Below are positions 39,572 to 49,044 of a stretch of 64,000 bases of DNA, piece after piece. Within the stretch, counting starts at the first letter, position 1, and every line of letters starts with the position of its first letter. Location of the stretch: NCBI GenBank assembly GCA_947243845.1, contig CAMXIF010000012.1, positions 34,555-98,554 of the forward strand, in the 5' to 3' direction. Source of the stretch: an uncultured bacterium (GTDB lineage: Bacteria; Bacillota; Clostridia; Lachnospirales; Lachnospiraceae). A program made the translations under genes and the position numbers. Under the pieces are notes generated by a model, which did no database searches, was not told the origin of the DNA, and worked only from the letters and a program-made list of their open reading frames with translations.

Positions 39572-40402
39572 ATGGCGATCACAACAGGAAAGGTCAGGGC
39601 CGGCTATGTAAACATCTTTCAGCCGCGGGCACAGAACGGGGGAGAGCCCAAATATTCAGTCACACTGCTGATCCCGAAGAACGATACGATGACGATCAAC
39701 AGCATCTACGCGGAGATGGAAAGGGCAAAACAGGAAGGGGCACAGAAGGTGTTCGGCGGGAATATCCCGCCGGTATGTAAGATACCGATCTATGACGGGG
39801 ATGGGGCTAGGCCGTCTGGGGAGCCCTTCGGGGAAGAGTGCAGGGGCCATCTGGTGATGACGGCATCCGCGAAGATGCAGCCGTCCATCGTTGGGCTGGA
39901 CATGCAGAACATCATCAATCCGGCGGAGGTATACAGCGGCTGTTATATCAGGGCAAACATCAACTTTTTCGCCTATAACACAAATGGCAATAAGGGAGTG
40001 GGATGCGGGCTGAACGCGGTACAGAAGATCGAGGATGGGGAGCCGTTGACGGCAAGGGTATCTGCAGAAGAGGCCTTTGGCGGGATTAATTCGTATGGGG
40101 CCGCACCCGGACAGTACGCGCCTGCAGGACAGTATGGGCAATATCAGACAGGAGCAGTATCGGGAGGCTATGCCCAGGCACCTGTGCAGGCGGTCCATCC
40201 GCAGGTGTCAGCACAAGCACCTTACGCACAGCAGGTACCTGCACAAGTACCTTATCAGCAGCAGATGCCGATACAGACAGCATACCCGCAGCAGGCACCC
40301 ACACAGGCAGCCTATCCGGCGCAGGCGGCATACACGGCACCTATGCCGGATCCGATCACAGGAAGACCGATGCTCACAGGAGGGGTGATGGGGTTACAAT
40401 GA
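39572..40402 (+). CDS. DUF2815 protein (phage ssDNA-binding)
   Basis: 276 residues of DUF2815, an OB-fold single-stranded DNA-binding protein related to T7 gp2.5. GKVRAGYVNIFQPRAQNGGEPKYSVTLLIPK begins the fold, and YSGCYIRANINFFAYNTNGNKGVGCGLNAVQKI ends it (residues about 1-150). RVSAEEAFGGINSYG follows, then a long Ala/Gln/Pro/Tyr-rich tail (residues about 180-260). It would coat ssDNA and recruit replication partners. Confidence 0.85.
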   Translation: MAITTGKVRAGYVNIFQPRAQNGGEPKYSVTLLIPKNDTMTINSIYAEMERAKQEGAQKVFGGNIPPVCKIPIYDGDGARPSGEPFGEECRGHLVMTASAKMQPSIVGLDMQNIINPAEVYSGCYIRANINFFAYNTNGNKGVGCGLNAVQKIEDGEPLTARVSAEEAFGGINSYGAAPGQYAPAGQYGQYQTGAVSGGYAQAPVQAVHPQVSAQAPYAQQVPAQVPYQQQMPIQTAYPQQAPTQAAYPAQAAYTAPMPDPITGRPMLTGGVMGLQ

Positions 40403-42363
40403 AGACCTTGCATATAGACCTTGAGACTTATTCAGATATCGATATCACGAAAGCTGGGCTGTACAGATATGTACAGTCCCCGGCCTTCGAGATCATGCTC
40501 TTTGCATATTCTTATGATTATGAACCTGTCCGGATCATAGATCTGGCGGCAGGCGAACGGATCCCTGCGGATATCGCACGGGACTTAAATGATCCAAACG
40601 TGAAAAAAGTAGCCCATAATGCGGCTTTTGAGATAAATTGCTTAAAAAGGTATCTTCCTACGGAGATATATCAATGGCACTGTACCATGGTGCATGCTTA
40701 CTACTGCGGTCTGCCGGGACAGCTGGGGCAGGTAGGGAAGGCACTGGGACTGCCGGAGAACCGCCAGAAGATGGCAGTGGGAAAGCAGCTCATCAAATAT
40801 TTCTGTACACCCTGTACTCCCACAAAGAATAACCATGGCAGGACCAGGAACCGCTGGTATCACGACAGACAGAAGTGGGAGTTGTTCAAGTCCTACTGCA
40901 TCCGTGACGTGGAGACGGAGATGGAGATACATAAGATCCTGGAAAGGCATCCGTTCCCGGAGATGGAACATTTTAATTGGGTGCTGGACCAGTATATCAA
41001 CTTGAATGGTGTGGCCATGGATCAGGAACTGATCAGCGGGGCGTTGGATATTTCAGACCAGATACAGGGGGAGCTGTCGAGCCGTGCGAGAAAGATCACC
41101 GGGCTCGACAATCCGAACAGCGTAGCACAGTTAAAGCAGTGGATACAGGAAAATTCGGACTTAGAATTGGAGGACCTGAAGAAGCAGACCGTGGCAGAAG
41201 TCCTGGCGGATAAGTCCGGGGATGAACTCATAAAGGAAGTGCTCCGGATCCGGAAGGAACTGGGTAAGACTTCCGTAAAAAAGTATGAGGCCATGGCGGC
41301 ATGTATGTGCGAAGACGGGAGGATACGGGGACTGCTGCAGTTTTACGGAGCCAACCGGACAGGACGCTGGGCCGGCAGGCTGGTGCAGGTACAAAATCTG
41401 CCGAGGAACTATATCGGTACATTGGATACGGCAAGGGAACTGGTAAAGAAAAGGCAGACTGACGCCCTCAGGGCGATCTATGGGAACGTGCCTGATACCC
41501 TCTCTCAGTTGATCCGTACCGCTTTTGTTCCGAGTCACGGATATAAGTTCCTGGTGGCTGACTTCTCTGCCATAGAGGCCAGGGTGCTCTCGTGGTTGGC
41601 CGGGGAGCAGTGGCGTCTGGATGTCTTCCGGACACACGGCAAGATATATGAGGCTTCTGCATCAACTATGTTCGGTGTGGACATGGACCTGATCAAGAAG
41701 GGAAATCCGGAGTATGCCCTGCGCGGAAAAGGAAAGATCGCAGAGCTGGCACTGGGGTACCAGGGTGGGAAAGGATCCTTGATATCTATGGGAGCACTGA
41801 ATATGGGGCTCTCCGAGGAAGAACTGCCAGATATTGTAAGACGCTGGCGGGGCAGTAATCAGCGTATCGTAGATTTTTGGTATGCTGTGGAACGGTATGC
41901 ACTGGATACGGTGCGGCATGGTGGGAGCAGATTTATGCCCTGTGGGATTGCCATTACCCGGGATGAGGATTACCTGTCCATCACGCTGCCGAGTGGAAGG
42001 AGTCTCTACTATTATAAGCCGGAGATAAAGCTGAATGATCTTGGACGGGATGCGATCCATTTCAAGGGAGTAAACCAGAAGACTAAGAAGTGGGAGGCAG
42101 TATCCACCTATGGCGGAAAACTGACCGAGAACATCGTCCAGGCGGTAGCCCGGGATCTGCTGGCCAATTCCCTGATGAACCTGTATCGGGAAGGATTCCG
42201 GATCGATTTCCATATCCACGATGAGGTGATCCTGGAGGTACCGGAAGGTTCCGGCAGGACACTGGAAGAGGCTGTCAGCATCATGTGCCGGCTTCCGGGA
42301 TGGGCAGAGGGGCTGCCGTTAAATGCGGACGGTTTTGAGTCCCATTATTATAAGAAGGATTAG
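40399..42363 (+). CDS. Phage family A DNA polymerase
   Basis: 654 residues. A 3'-5' exonuclease domain (IDLETYSDID with Asp7 and Glu9, then VAHNAAFEINCL) precedes the polymerase domain. Motif A is DFSAIEARVLSWLAGE (Asp388), motif B lies near KIAELALGYQGGKGSLISMG, and motif C is IHDEVILEV (His607). It replicates the phage genome. Its start overlaps the preceding stop by 4 bases. Confidence 0.95.
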   Translation: MKTLHIDLETYSDIDITKAGLYRYVQSPAFEIMLFAYSYDYEPVRIIDLAAGERIPADIARDLNDPNVKKVAHNAAFEINCLKRYLPTEIYQWHCTMVHAYYCGLPGQLGQVGKALGLPENRQKMAVGKQLIKYFCTPCTPTKNNHGRTRNRWYHDRQKWELFKSYCIRDVETEMEIHKILERHPFPEMEHFNWVLDQYINLNGVAMDQELISGALDISDQIQGELSSRARKITGLDNPNSVAQLKQWIQENSDLELEDLKKQTVAEVLADKSGDELIKEVLRIRKELGKTSVKKYEAMAACMCEDGRIRGLLQFYGANRTGRWAGRLVQVQNLPRNYIGTLDTARELVKKRQTDALRAIYGNVPDTLSQLIRTAFVPSHGYKFLVADFSAIEARVLSWLAGEQWRLDVFRTHGKIYEASASTMFGVDMDLIKKGNPEYALRGKGKIAELALGYQGGKGSLISMGALNMGLSEEELPDIVRRWRGSNQRIVDFWYAVERYALDTVRHGGSRFMPCGIAITRDEDYLSITLPSGRSLYYYKPEIKLNDLGRDAIHFKGVNQKTKKWEAVSTYGGKLTENIVQAVARDLLANSLMNLYREGFRIDFHIHDEVILEVPEGSGRTLEEAVSIMCRLPGWAEGLPLNADGFESHYYKKD

Positions 42364-42373
42364 GAGGGGCGCT

Positions 42374-44809
42374 ATGCAGAATGATAAGATCATCAAGATC
42401 AGCACAGGGACGAGCCGAAAGGCGACAGCCTGGAACGGGCAGGAACTGTACTGGTCAGATTTCCTGCAGAGACTGTCACAGCCAGTAAGGACACTGGAGA
42501 GTCTTGCACAGTATAAGGCCCTTCCGAAGCCGGAACAGGATAAGCTAAAAGACATCGGGGGATACGTAGGCGGCGTGTTAAAAGGGCAACGCCGTAAAAA
42601 TGAAAACGCAGGGGAGCGTTATCTGATCACCTTGGATGCAGATACGATCGAACCTGGCGGCACGCAGAAGGTATTGAACATAGTGTCCGCCCTGGGATGT
42701 GCCTATGCGGTCTATTCGACCAGGAAGCATGAGGGCGCCGCACCGCGGCTGCGTATCATCCTCCCGTTAGATGAACCATGTTCTGCAGATGAGTATGAGC
42801 CTATCGCACGTAAGGCGGCCAGTTTCATCGGGATGCAGATATTCGATCCCACGACTTTTGAGCCGGTCAGGCTGATGTACTGGCCAAGCTGCAGCAGGGA
42901 CAGCGAGTATGTCTTCTTATACGAAGATAAACCTTTCCTGTCAAAGAGCGGGATGCTCGGATGTTACCGGGATTGGCGGGATGTGTCAGAGTGGCCGGAA
43001 GTGCCGGGAGCGGCAAAGATCCGTGACCGGTCAGCGAAAAAGCAGGGGGATCCACTTGAGAAGAAAGGTATCGTAGGAGCCTTTTGCAAGATGTTTTCCA
43101 TTGAGGACGCCATGGAACAGTTTATTCCGGGTACTTACGAGCCCTGTGCTGATCCAAGCAGGTTCACGTTTGTGGAAGGCAGCACGGTAGGAGGGGCTGT
43201 CCTGTATGAGGACGGGAAGTTCCTGTACAGTCATCATGCAACGGATCCCTGCTCCGGCAGGCTGGTCAACGCTTTTGACATGGTGAGGCTGCATCTGTTC
43301 GGGGAGGAAGACGATGAGGCAAAGCCGGATACCCCTGCAGGCAATCTGCCGTCCTTTAAGAAGATGTGTGAGTTCGCATCGGGGATCCCAGCCATAGCGG
43401 AGATGATGGCCAAGGAGAGGTATGAGGCAGCAGTACAGAGCTTTTCCAATGCGCCGCCTGCAGGACAGGGGGCGGAGGATGCCAGCTGGGTGTTGAAACT
43501 GCAGGCGCACCCCAAATCGGGAGAACCGCTCAATACGATACAGAACGTCCAGGTGATCCTGGAGAATGACCCAAGGCTGAAAGGCAGGATATATCACGAT
43601 GAGATGGCCGGCAGGCCGATGGCGGTATCGCCGCTCCCGTGGGAAGCATATGGGCAGGCTTGCGGGGTGAGGCAGTGGACAGATGCAGATGATTCCGGAC
43701 TGCGCGGGTATCTTGAGACAGTCTATAAGATCACCGGAAAAGAGAAGACTATGGATGGGTTTGCGGTATATGCACTGAATAACAAGGTACATAGGCTGAG
43801 GGATTATCTGGCTGCACAGGTGTGGGACGGTGTGCCAAGGGTGGATACCTTACTGATTGATTATTTTGGAGCGGAGGATAGCCCCTATACCAGGGAGTCC
43901 ATACGGAAGACCTTAGTGGGCGCTGTTGCACGGATATTCTGCCCAGGGATCAAGTTCGACACGATGCTGATACTGGCAGGGAGACAGGGAATGGGAAAAA
44001 GTACCTTTTTCCGGTATCTGGGCCTTGACTGGTATTCAGACTCATTGGTCACTTTTGAAGGGAAGGATGCGGCGGAGCTCTTGCAGGGTTACTGGATCAT
44101 AGAGGCCGGGGAACTGACAGGTATGTCAAAATCTGAGATGAACACAGTCAAGCAGTTCCTGAGTAAAGGAGATGATGTGTACCGAGCGGCATATGGCCGG
44201 CGGACGGAAAAGCATCTGCGCCAATGCATCATCGTAGGGACCACAAATGAAGCGGAGTTCCTAAAAGATTATACAGGCAACAGGCGGTTCTGGCCGGTAG
44301 ATTTGGCTGGCAGGAAACATAGAAAGGATATATGGCGGGATCTGCCAGCAGAAGTACCACAGATATGGGCGGAAGCTTTGGCGTTGTACCGGCTGGGTGA
44401 ACCTTTGATACTGTCCGATGAGGCGGAGAAGATGGCCGAACATGCACAGGAAGAACACAGGGAAGCATCGTATTCAGAGGGAGCCATTGTAGAATTTTTG
44501 GAAAAGAAAGTGCCAAAGGACTGGTATAAGAGAGACATGTATGAGAGGCGGAGCTGGCTGGATTCCGGGTTCGACCAGAAACAGGCAGATGAGAGCCAGC
44601 TGATGTACAGGGATAGGATATGTGCCTGGGAGATATGGAACGAATGCTTTAAGATGCCGGGCTATACACGGATGAAGAAGTCCGATTCCAAGGAGATCAA
44701 CAGCATCCTGGAGAGGCTGCCAGGCTGGGAGCGGCAAAGGAGCGCGGTCCGGTTCGGAGGCGAATACGGATCCCAGAGGGGATTCATAAGGGTAACATCC
44801 GAGGCGTAA
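42374..44809 (+). CDS. VirE-type primase-helicase
   Basis: 811 residues. The N-terminal region has a primase-like (archaeo-eukaryotic type) layout: RYLITLDADTIEPGG, then YSTRKHEGAAPRLRIILPLDEP and PVRLMYWPSCSRDSEYV. The C-terminal VirE/DUF927-like helicase domain carries Walker A GRQGMGKSTFF at about residue 536 and Walker B WIIEAGELTG, then IIVGTTNEAEFLKDYTGNRRFWPVD. It likely primes and unwinds DNA for the adjacent polymerase. ATG at 42374 follows TAGGAGGGGCGCT. Confidence 0.9.
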   Translation: MQNDKIIKISTGTSRKATAWNGQELYWSDFLQRLSQPVRTLESLAQYKALPKPEQDKLKDIGGYVGGVLKGQRRKNENAGERYLITLDADTIEPGGTQKVLNIVSALGCAYAVYSTRKHEGAAPRLRIILPLDEPCSADEYEPIARKAASFIGMQIFDPTTFEPVRLMYWPSCSRDSEYVFLYEDKPFLSKSGMLGCYRDWRDVSEWPEVPGAAKIRDRSAKKQGDPLEKKGIVGAFCKMFSIEDAMEQFIPGTYEPCADPSRFTFVEGSTVGGAVLYEDGKFLYSHHATDPCSGRLVNAFDMVRLHLFGEEDDEAKPDTPAGNLPSFKKMCEFASGIPAIAEMMAKERYEAAVQSFSNAPPAGQGAEDASWVLKLQAHPKSGEPLNTIQNVQVILENDPRLKGRIYHDEMAGRPMAVSPLPWEAYGQACGVRQWTDADDSGLRGYLETVYKITGKEKTMDGFAVYALNNKVHRLRDYLAAQVWDGVPRVDTLLIDYFGAEDSPYTRESIRKTLVGAVARIFCPGIKFDTMLILAGRQGMGKSTFFRYLGLDWYSDSLVTFEGKDAAELLQGYWIIEAGELTGMSKSEMNTVKQFLSKGDDVYRAAYGRRTEKHLRQCIIVGTTNEAEFLKDYTGNRRFWPVDLAGRKHRKDIWRDLPAEVPQIWAEALALYRLGEPLILSDEAEKMAEHAQEEHREASYSEGAIVEFLEKKVPKDWYKRDMYERRSWLDSGFDQKQADESQLMYRDRICAWEIWNECFKMPGYTRMKKSDSKEINSILERLPGWERQRSAVRFGGEYGSQRGFIRVTSEA

Positions 44810-44828
44810 ACAAAAGGTCGGGCAGAAA

Positions 44829-44853
44829 ATGTTGACAAGGGCGGTGTCAACAT
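44829..44853. repeat. Inverted repeat in the replication-region gap
   Basis: ATGTTGACA (44829-44837) and TGTCAACAT (44845-44853) form a perfect 9-bp inverted repeat; a third related half, GTGTTGAC, follows at 44877-44884. They lie in the 251-base gap 44810-45060, the longest in the replication module. Confidence 0.55.
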
Positions 44854-44970
44854 GCAAACAGGGTGCAACATTCTAGTGTTGACGATGAAAAGCCGATGAA
44901 CACTGAACAAAATGGTATTTATAAACAAGTAAACATTCTTCTATATGAAATAAAAATACAAGGGAAATAA

Positions 44971-45020
44971 GGGATATATATACCCTTGATACCCCTGAAC
45001 GCGTATAAGTATATACGCGT
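44971..45020. repeat. A/T-rich palindromes, candidate origin elements
   Basis: GGGATATATATACCC (44971-44985) is nearly self-complementary. ACGCGTATA (44999-45007) and TATACGCGT (45012-45020) form a perfect 9-bp stem with a 4-base loop. The surrounding gap is A/T-rich and lies between the primase-helicase and the nuclease/helicase genes, where a replication origin would be reasonable. Confidence 0.4.
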
Positions 45021-45060
45021 GTACGCGCGCGAAGAATGTTGCAGGGACAGGAGGCAGGAG

Positions 45061-45423
45061 ATGAGAGAGAGCGAATTGGAGAGGAGATTCCGCAGGCTCG
45101 CCATGCAGGCAGGCGGGAAGGCGTATAAGTTTATATCGCCCGGGAATGATGGCGTGCCAGACAGGATCGTGATCCTTCCCGGCGGGCGCATCGGGTTTGT
45201 CGAATTAAAGCGCCCAGGGGAAGCGCCCAGAAAGCTACAGCAGTTCCAACTCGGCGAACTGGAACGGCTGGGATGTTACACTGCGGTAGTGGACAGTATG
45301 GAGCAGGCAGAGGCAGTCATCTCCGAGATACAGAAACAATCCCCTGCGACTCATGCGCGGGACAGCCTGTTTTTGGAGATGGTGAACCGGACGCCCGGCG
45401 GCAGGACGGGGGTGATCCTGTGA
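45061..45423 (+). CDS. VRR-NUC domain nuclease
   Basis: 120 residues. ESELERRFRRLAMQAGGKAYKFISPGNDGVPDRIVILPGGRIGFVELKRPGEAPRKLQQFQLGELERLGCYTAVV is a complete VRR-NUC domain with PGxxGVPDR, the FVELK catalytic lysine and the following glutamine. ATG at 45061 follows GGAGGCAGGAG. It overlaps the helicase gene by 4 bases; VRR-NUC and SNF2 pairs are common in Bacillota phages. Confidence 0.9.
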   Translation: MRESELERRFRRLAMQAGGKAYKFISPGNDGVPDRIVILPGGRIGFVELKRPGEAPRKLQQFQLGELERLGCYTAVVDSMEQAEAVISEIQKQSPATHARDSLFLEMVNRTPGGRTGVIL

Positions 45424-46889
45424 AGTTCGTACCGCACGATTATCAGCGTTACTGCATCACCCGCATCATCCAGGACGAAGCTATCGCCCTGTTCCTGGAC
45501 ATGGGCCTTGGAAAGACGGTCATCACCCTGACGGCGGTATGCGACCTGATCTTCAACCGCTTTCTCGTGGGCAGGTGCCTGGTGATCGCGCCAAAGAAGG
45601 TTGCAGAGGATACCTGGACCAGGGAACAGGATAAGTGGGATCATTTGAGACTGCTAAAGATACAGCCGGTGCTTGGGGCGAATGAGAAGCGTATCAGGGC
45701 ACTGAACAGCCCCGGAAATGTCTTTGTCATCAACCGAGAGAATGTTCCCTGGCTGGTGGATTATTACCGGAATGACTGGCCGTTCGACATGGTGGTCATC
45801 GATGAATCAAGCAGTTTCAAGAGCCATCAGGCGAAGCGGTTCAAGAGTCTCAAGAACATCCGCCAGCATATCAGACGGTTGGTAGAGCTGACCGGCACGC
45901 CATCCCCGAACGGACTGACAGACCTGTGGGCGCAGCTGTATCTCCTGGATGGTGGGCAACGCTTGGGCAGGACACTGACAGAGTACCGGAATAATTATTT
46001 TATCCCCGCTTCCAGGAACGCCACCACCATCTTCTCCTATGCGCCGAGGCCGGGAGCGGATGAAAAGATACAGGAACTCATCCGGGATATCTGCATCAGC
46101 CTGTCGGCAAAAGACTATCTGAGCCTTCCGGAACGGATAGACAATGTCAGGTACATCAAGCTGGATCCTAAGGCAAGGAAGGCTTATGAGGAGATGGAAC
46201 GGGAGCGGATCCTTGAACTCCCGGAAGGGATATTGGATGCCGGGAGTGCGGCAGTACTGTCAGGGAAACTCCTGCAGCTGGCAAATGGGGCGATCTATCA
46301 CACCACGGAGTCCATAGTCTGTGACGAGGTCGTGCAGAGCCGCGAAGTGGTGGAGATCCATGACAACAAGCTGGAGGGCTTCATGGAACTGGTGGAGGAG
46401 CTAGGTGGGAAGCATGCGCTTGTATTTTATAATTTCCAGCATGACCTGGACAGGCTGCACAGGGTACTGGCAAAGACCAGACTGTCAGTCAGGGATCTGA
46501 GGGACAGCACGGATATCGCAGACTGGAACGCAGGAAAGATAGATATCCTCTTAGCCCATCCCGCTAGTGTGGCATATGGGCTGAACCTGCAGGAGGGCGG
46601 CAGTGATGTGGTCTGGTTCGGACTGAACTGGAGCCTGGAGCTCTACCAGCAGGCCAATGCGAGGCTGTACAGGCAGGGGCAGAGGCATACGGTCTATGTC
46701 CACCATCTTCTTTCGGCAGGGACCGTGGATGAGGATGTGATGAGCGCCCTGCAGTCAAAAGGGGACTGCCAGGCAGCACTTTTGGAGTCGCTTAAGGCAA
46801 GGGTGGATAAGTATTTTCAGGCGAAAAGGGCAGAAGTGAGGATGACGATAATGAAAGATGATCAGGAAAGAGAGGGCGTAAGAGTATGA
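45420..46889 (+). CDS. SNF2-family DEAD-like helicase
   Basis: 489 residues. Motif I is ALFLDMGLGKTVIT, motif II VVIDESSSFK, motif III ELTGTPSPNGLTDLW, and the C-terminal lobe has DILLAHPASVAYGLNLQEGG (motif V) and QANARLYRQGQRHTVYVHHLL (motif VI). It is a DNA-translocating ATPase. GTG at 45420 overlaps the nuclease stop (GTGA); a longer frame lies inside the nuclease gene. Confidence 0.92.
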   Translation: MKFVPHDYQRYCITRIIQDEAIALFLDMGLGKTVITLTAVCDLIFNRFLVGRCLVIAPKKVAEDTWTREQDKWDHLRLLKIQPVLGANEKRIRALNSPGNVFVINRENVPWLVDYYRNDWPFDMVVIDESSSFKSHQAKRFKSLKNIRQHIRRLVELTGTPSPNGLTDLWAQLYLLDGGQRLGRTLTEYRNNYFIPASRNATTIFSYAPRPGADEKIQELIRDICISLSAKDYLSLPERIDNVRYIKLDPKARKAYEEMERERILELPEGILDAGSAAVLSGKLLQLANGAIYHTTESIVCDEVVQSREVVEIHDNKLEGFMELVEELGGKHALVFYNFQHDLDRLHRVLAKTRLSVRDLRDSTDIADWNAGKIDILLAHPASVAYGLNLQEGGSDVVWFGLNWSLELYQQANARLYRQGQRHTVYVHHLLSAGTVDEDVMSALQSKGDCQAALLESLKARVDKYFQAKRAEVRMTIMKDDQEREGVRV

Positions 46890-48625
46890 ATGATGTTGCA
46901 GCGGCAATCCGATTAGAGGCAGAGTATACGGAATTAAATACGGAGATAGGTCGGTCACTGAAAAGGTCAGCTTCGGAAGTTGTGCGTCTGGGTTATCTCT
47001 TGAGGCGCATGATGGAGGAAAAGTTGTATCAGGCATACTATGCCGACTTTGATTCGTATCTTCACGAGGAACTGCACATGGATTACACCCTCGCGAACCG
47101 CTTTATGGGGATCAACCGGAAGTATTCCCTTGACGGGAACAGCGAGGAAATAGATGAGAAGTACATGGAGTATTCGCAGGGACTGCTTGTCGAAATGCTG
47201 AGCATGTCTCCGGAACTGGAAGCAAAAGTCGAGCCGGACATGACTGTTAAGCAGGTACGTGAGATCAAGCGTCAGGCCAAGCAGAAATCTGTAGAGCCAG
47301 ACCTGACGGAAAAGGATCAGGCCGAGCCCGAGATGATCGTGGACGGGGAGTACAGAGAGATCGATACACCAGTATCGGAAAGTACAGAGGTGGCAGATAT
47401 TGCGATGTCGCAACCTGAGGGCGAAGTGCATGATGAGAAGTGGTTCGTTGAGCAGTATGTGAAGTTTGAGCCAGAAGACTCTGCAGAACTGATAGAGGTC
47501 TGCCGTAAGGTGAAAAATGATCCCGACAGGGCGAAAGTGATACGAGGGAACATCGCCATGTATGGGTACTACGATAAGAGTTGTTGGGCATACAGTTTTA
47601 GGTTCCATGATTTTCCAGAAGGAGTGGATATCTGCATCGGTGAAGAGGAGACACACCTGACATATGAGCGTTTCGCTTTAGAACTGATGCGTATAGCGGA
47701 GGGAGATATTGCGACATCGCAATCAGAAAAGTCTGCATACGGGCTTGAAAAAACGGAGTATCCAGAGGGGAGCCTTTTGACGACCGAAGGATGCGGGCAT
47801 AAGCATGACTGTTTTTCCTGCGCGCAGGACTGTAATATACGGCAGAAGGATAGATACTGCGTGTTAGCCCCGTTAGGGAATCCTTTTCCATGTACAACGA
47901 TGAACGTCCTGGAAGTTCTAAAGAGGGAAGTAGGCGATAAGTGCCAGTTTGTAAATAATGACCTGGCGCCGCATACGGCGGGAAGTGGGGAGGCAGATCC
48001 ATGTTGCAGGAATTGTCAGGAACTCTGTGGGTATAGATGCCAGCGGGCACCATTGCAAGAAGAAGCCCGTGAAGTTAATACAGAGCTTCAGGACTCAACA
48101 GACCAAGAGCCGGTGTATGAGATGAGGCTGTTACGAAGTATGCTTGAGGAGGCAAAACGCCTTTTGCAGGATTACCTTGATTTGGGAGGTTTCCCGGAGT
48201 TAACGGTACATAAGCAGAAACTACTGGTAGGTGCCCTTGCGAACATGGCCTGCGAACTGGAAGAGTTGCAGGAAAAAGAAGAAGCCGCTGCAGAAACGCA
48301 GCAGGAACTTCCGTTGTTGAAAAATGATATTCAGCGGAGACAATGGCTCAACGACTATAAAGCGTGGGGTCTCTGGTACCGGGATGACAACATCGATGTA
48401 AATTATTATAAGTTTGATTTTATAGATGGGAGCAGGCTGGTAGTGGCAGAACACCCGCAGAGACATTCTTACTATAGCAGGGAAGTGCGAGATGAGGCCT
48501 TCTATCATTTGATCCCAAAGAATAAGGCGACATCTGGAAAAGTTTATGATGAAAAATATCGTCATGCGACACACTCAGGTACAGAACTTATAGAATTTCT
48601 CAAGAACTTGCAGAAGAAGGGATGA
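46886..48625 (+). CDS. Large modular phage protein of unknown function
   Basis: 579 residues. The N-terminal part (residues 1-135) is helical (IGRSLKRSASEVVRLGYLLRRMMEEKLYQAYYADFDSYLHEELHMDYTLANRFM) and resembles a ParB-like or DnaB-associated helical domain. An acidic linker with ADIAMSQ leads to a middle region (residues about 180-280) and a second GDIATSQ. A Cys-rich block follows (GCGHKHDCFSCAQDCNIRQKDRYC, then CCRNCQELCGYRC), and then a C-terminal domain ending HSGTELIEFLKNLQKKG. The start overlaps the helicase stop by ATGA. Role unknown; the domain mosaic suggests a fusion. Confidence 0.6.
   Translation: MNDVAAAIRLEAEYTELNTEIGRSLKRSASEVVRLGYLLRRMMEEKLYQAYYADFDSYLHEELHMDYTLANRFMGINRKYSLDGNSEEIDEKYMEYSQGLLVEMLSMSPELEAKVEPDMTVKQVREIKRQAKQKSVEPDLTEKDQAEPEMIVDGEYREIDTPVSESTEVADIAMSQPEGEVHDEKWFVEQYVKFEPEDSAELIEVCRKVKNDPDRAKVIRGNIAMYGYYDKSCWAYSFRFHDFPEGVDICIGEEETHLTYERFALELMRIAEGDIATSQSEKSAYGLEKTEYPEGSLLTTEGCGHKHDCFSCAQDCNIRQKDRYCVLAPLGNPFPCTTMNVLEVLKREVGDKCQFVNNDLAPHTAGSGEADPCCRNCQELCGYRCQRAPLQEEAREVNTELQDSTDQEPVYEMRLLRSMLEEAKRLLQDYLDLGGFPELTVHKQKLLVGALANMACELEELQEKEEAAAETQQELPLLKNDIQRRQWLNDYKAWGLWYRDDNIDVNYYKFDFIDGSRLVVAEHPQRHSYYSREVRDEAFYHLIPKNKATSGKVYDEKYRHATHSGTELIEFLKNLQKKG
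47400..47413. repeat. Palindrome TTGCGATGTCGCAA, copy 2
   Basis: Identical to the copy at 37787, within the linker of the modular protein, read as IAMSQ. Confidence 0.6.
47709..47722. repeat. Palindrome TTGCGACATCGCAA, copy 3
   Basis: The reverse complement of the other two copies (central CA instead of TG), within the same gene as copy 2, read as IATSQ. Confidence 0.6.
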
Positions 48626-48631
48626 TTAGTT

Positions 48632-49024
48632 ATGGGAAATATAGCGGAGATGAATTTTAGAGTATGGGATATTATAAACAAAAGAATGATGAAATGGGAG
48701 AAAGTTATGGATCTTCCAGCGTGGGAGATCTTTCCGGGGACGCCGGAACAGAGAGCGTACACCGTTCTGAGGTCAACCGGAAAACTGGATAGCAACGGTC
48801 AGGAGGTCTTTGAGGGAGATATCATTGAGAACTTTAATGGGTTTAGGATGAGAATCCGGTTTGGTACTTACTGGGCATGGTGCCCGTTGGACGAGCGTTA
48901 TATGGACAGCGTTGGGTTTTATGCGGAAGCTCCGGGATTACCGCCGATGCCTATCGGGAGTATAGAGACATATGGGAAAGTCATAGGAAATACGTTTGAA
49001 AGCCCGGAATTAATGGGAGATTAG
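48632..49024 (+). CDS. YopX-family phage protein
   Basis: 130 residues of the YopX family: MNFRVWDIINKRMM at the N-terminus, STGKLDSNGQEVFEGDIIENFNGFRMRIRFG in the middle, and SIETYGKVIGNTFESPEL at the end. Common in Bacillota phages; function unknown. Confidence 0.87.
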   Translation: MGNIAEMNFRVWDIINKRMMKWEKVMDLPAWEIFPGTPEQRAYTVLRSTGKLDSNGQEVFEGDIIENFNGFRMRIRFGTYWAWCPLDERYMDSVGFYAEAPGLPPMPIGSIETYGKVIGNTFESPELMGD

Positions 49025-49044
49025 CATCGGAGGAGGTAATAGAT

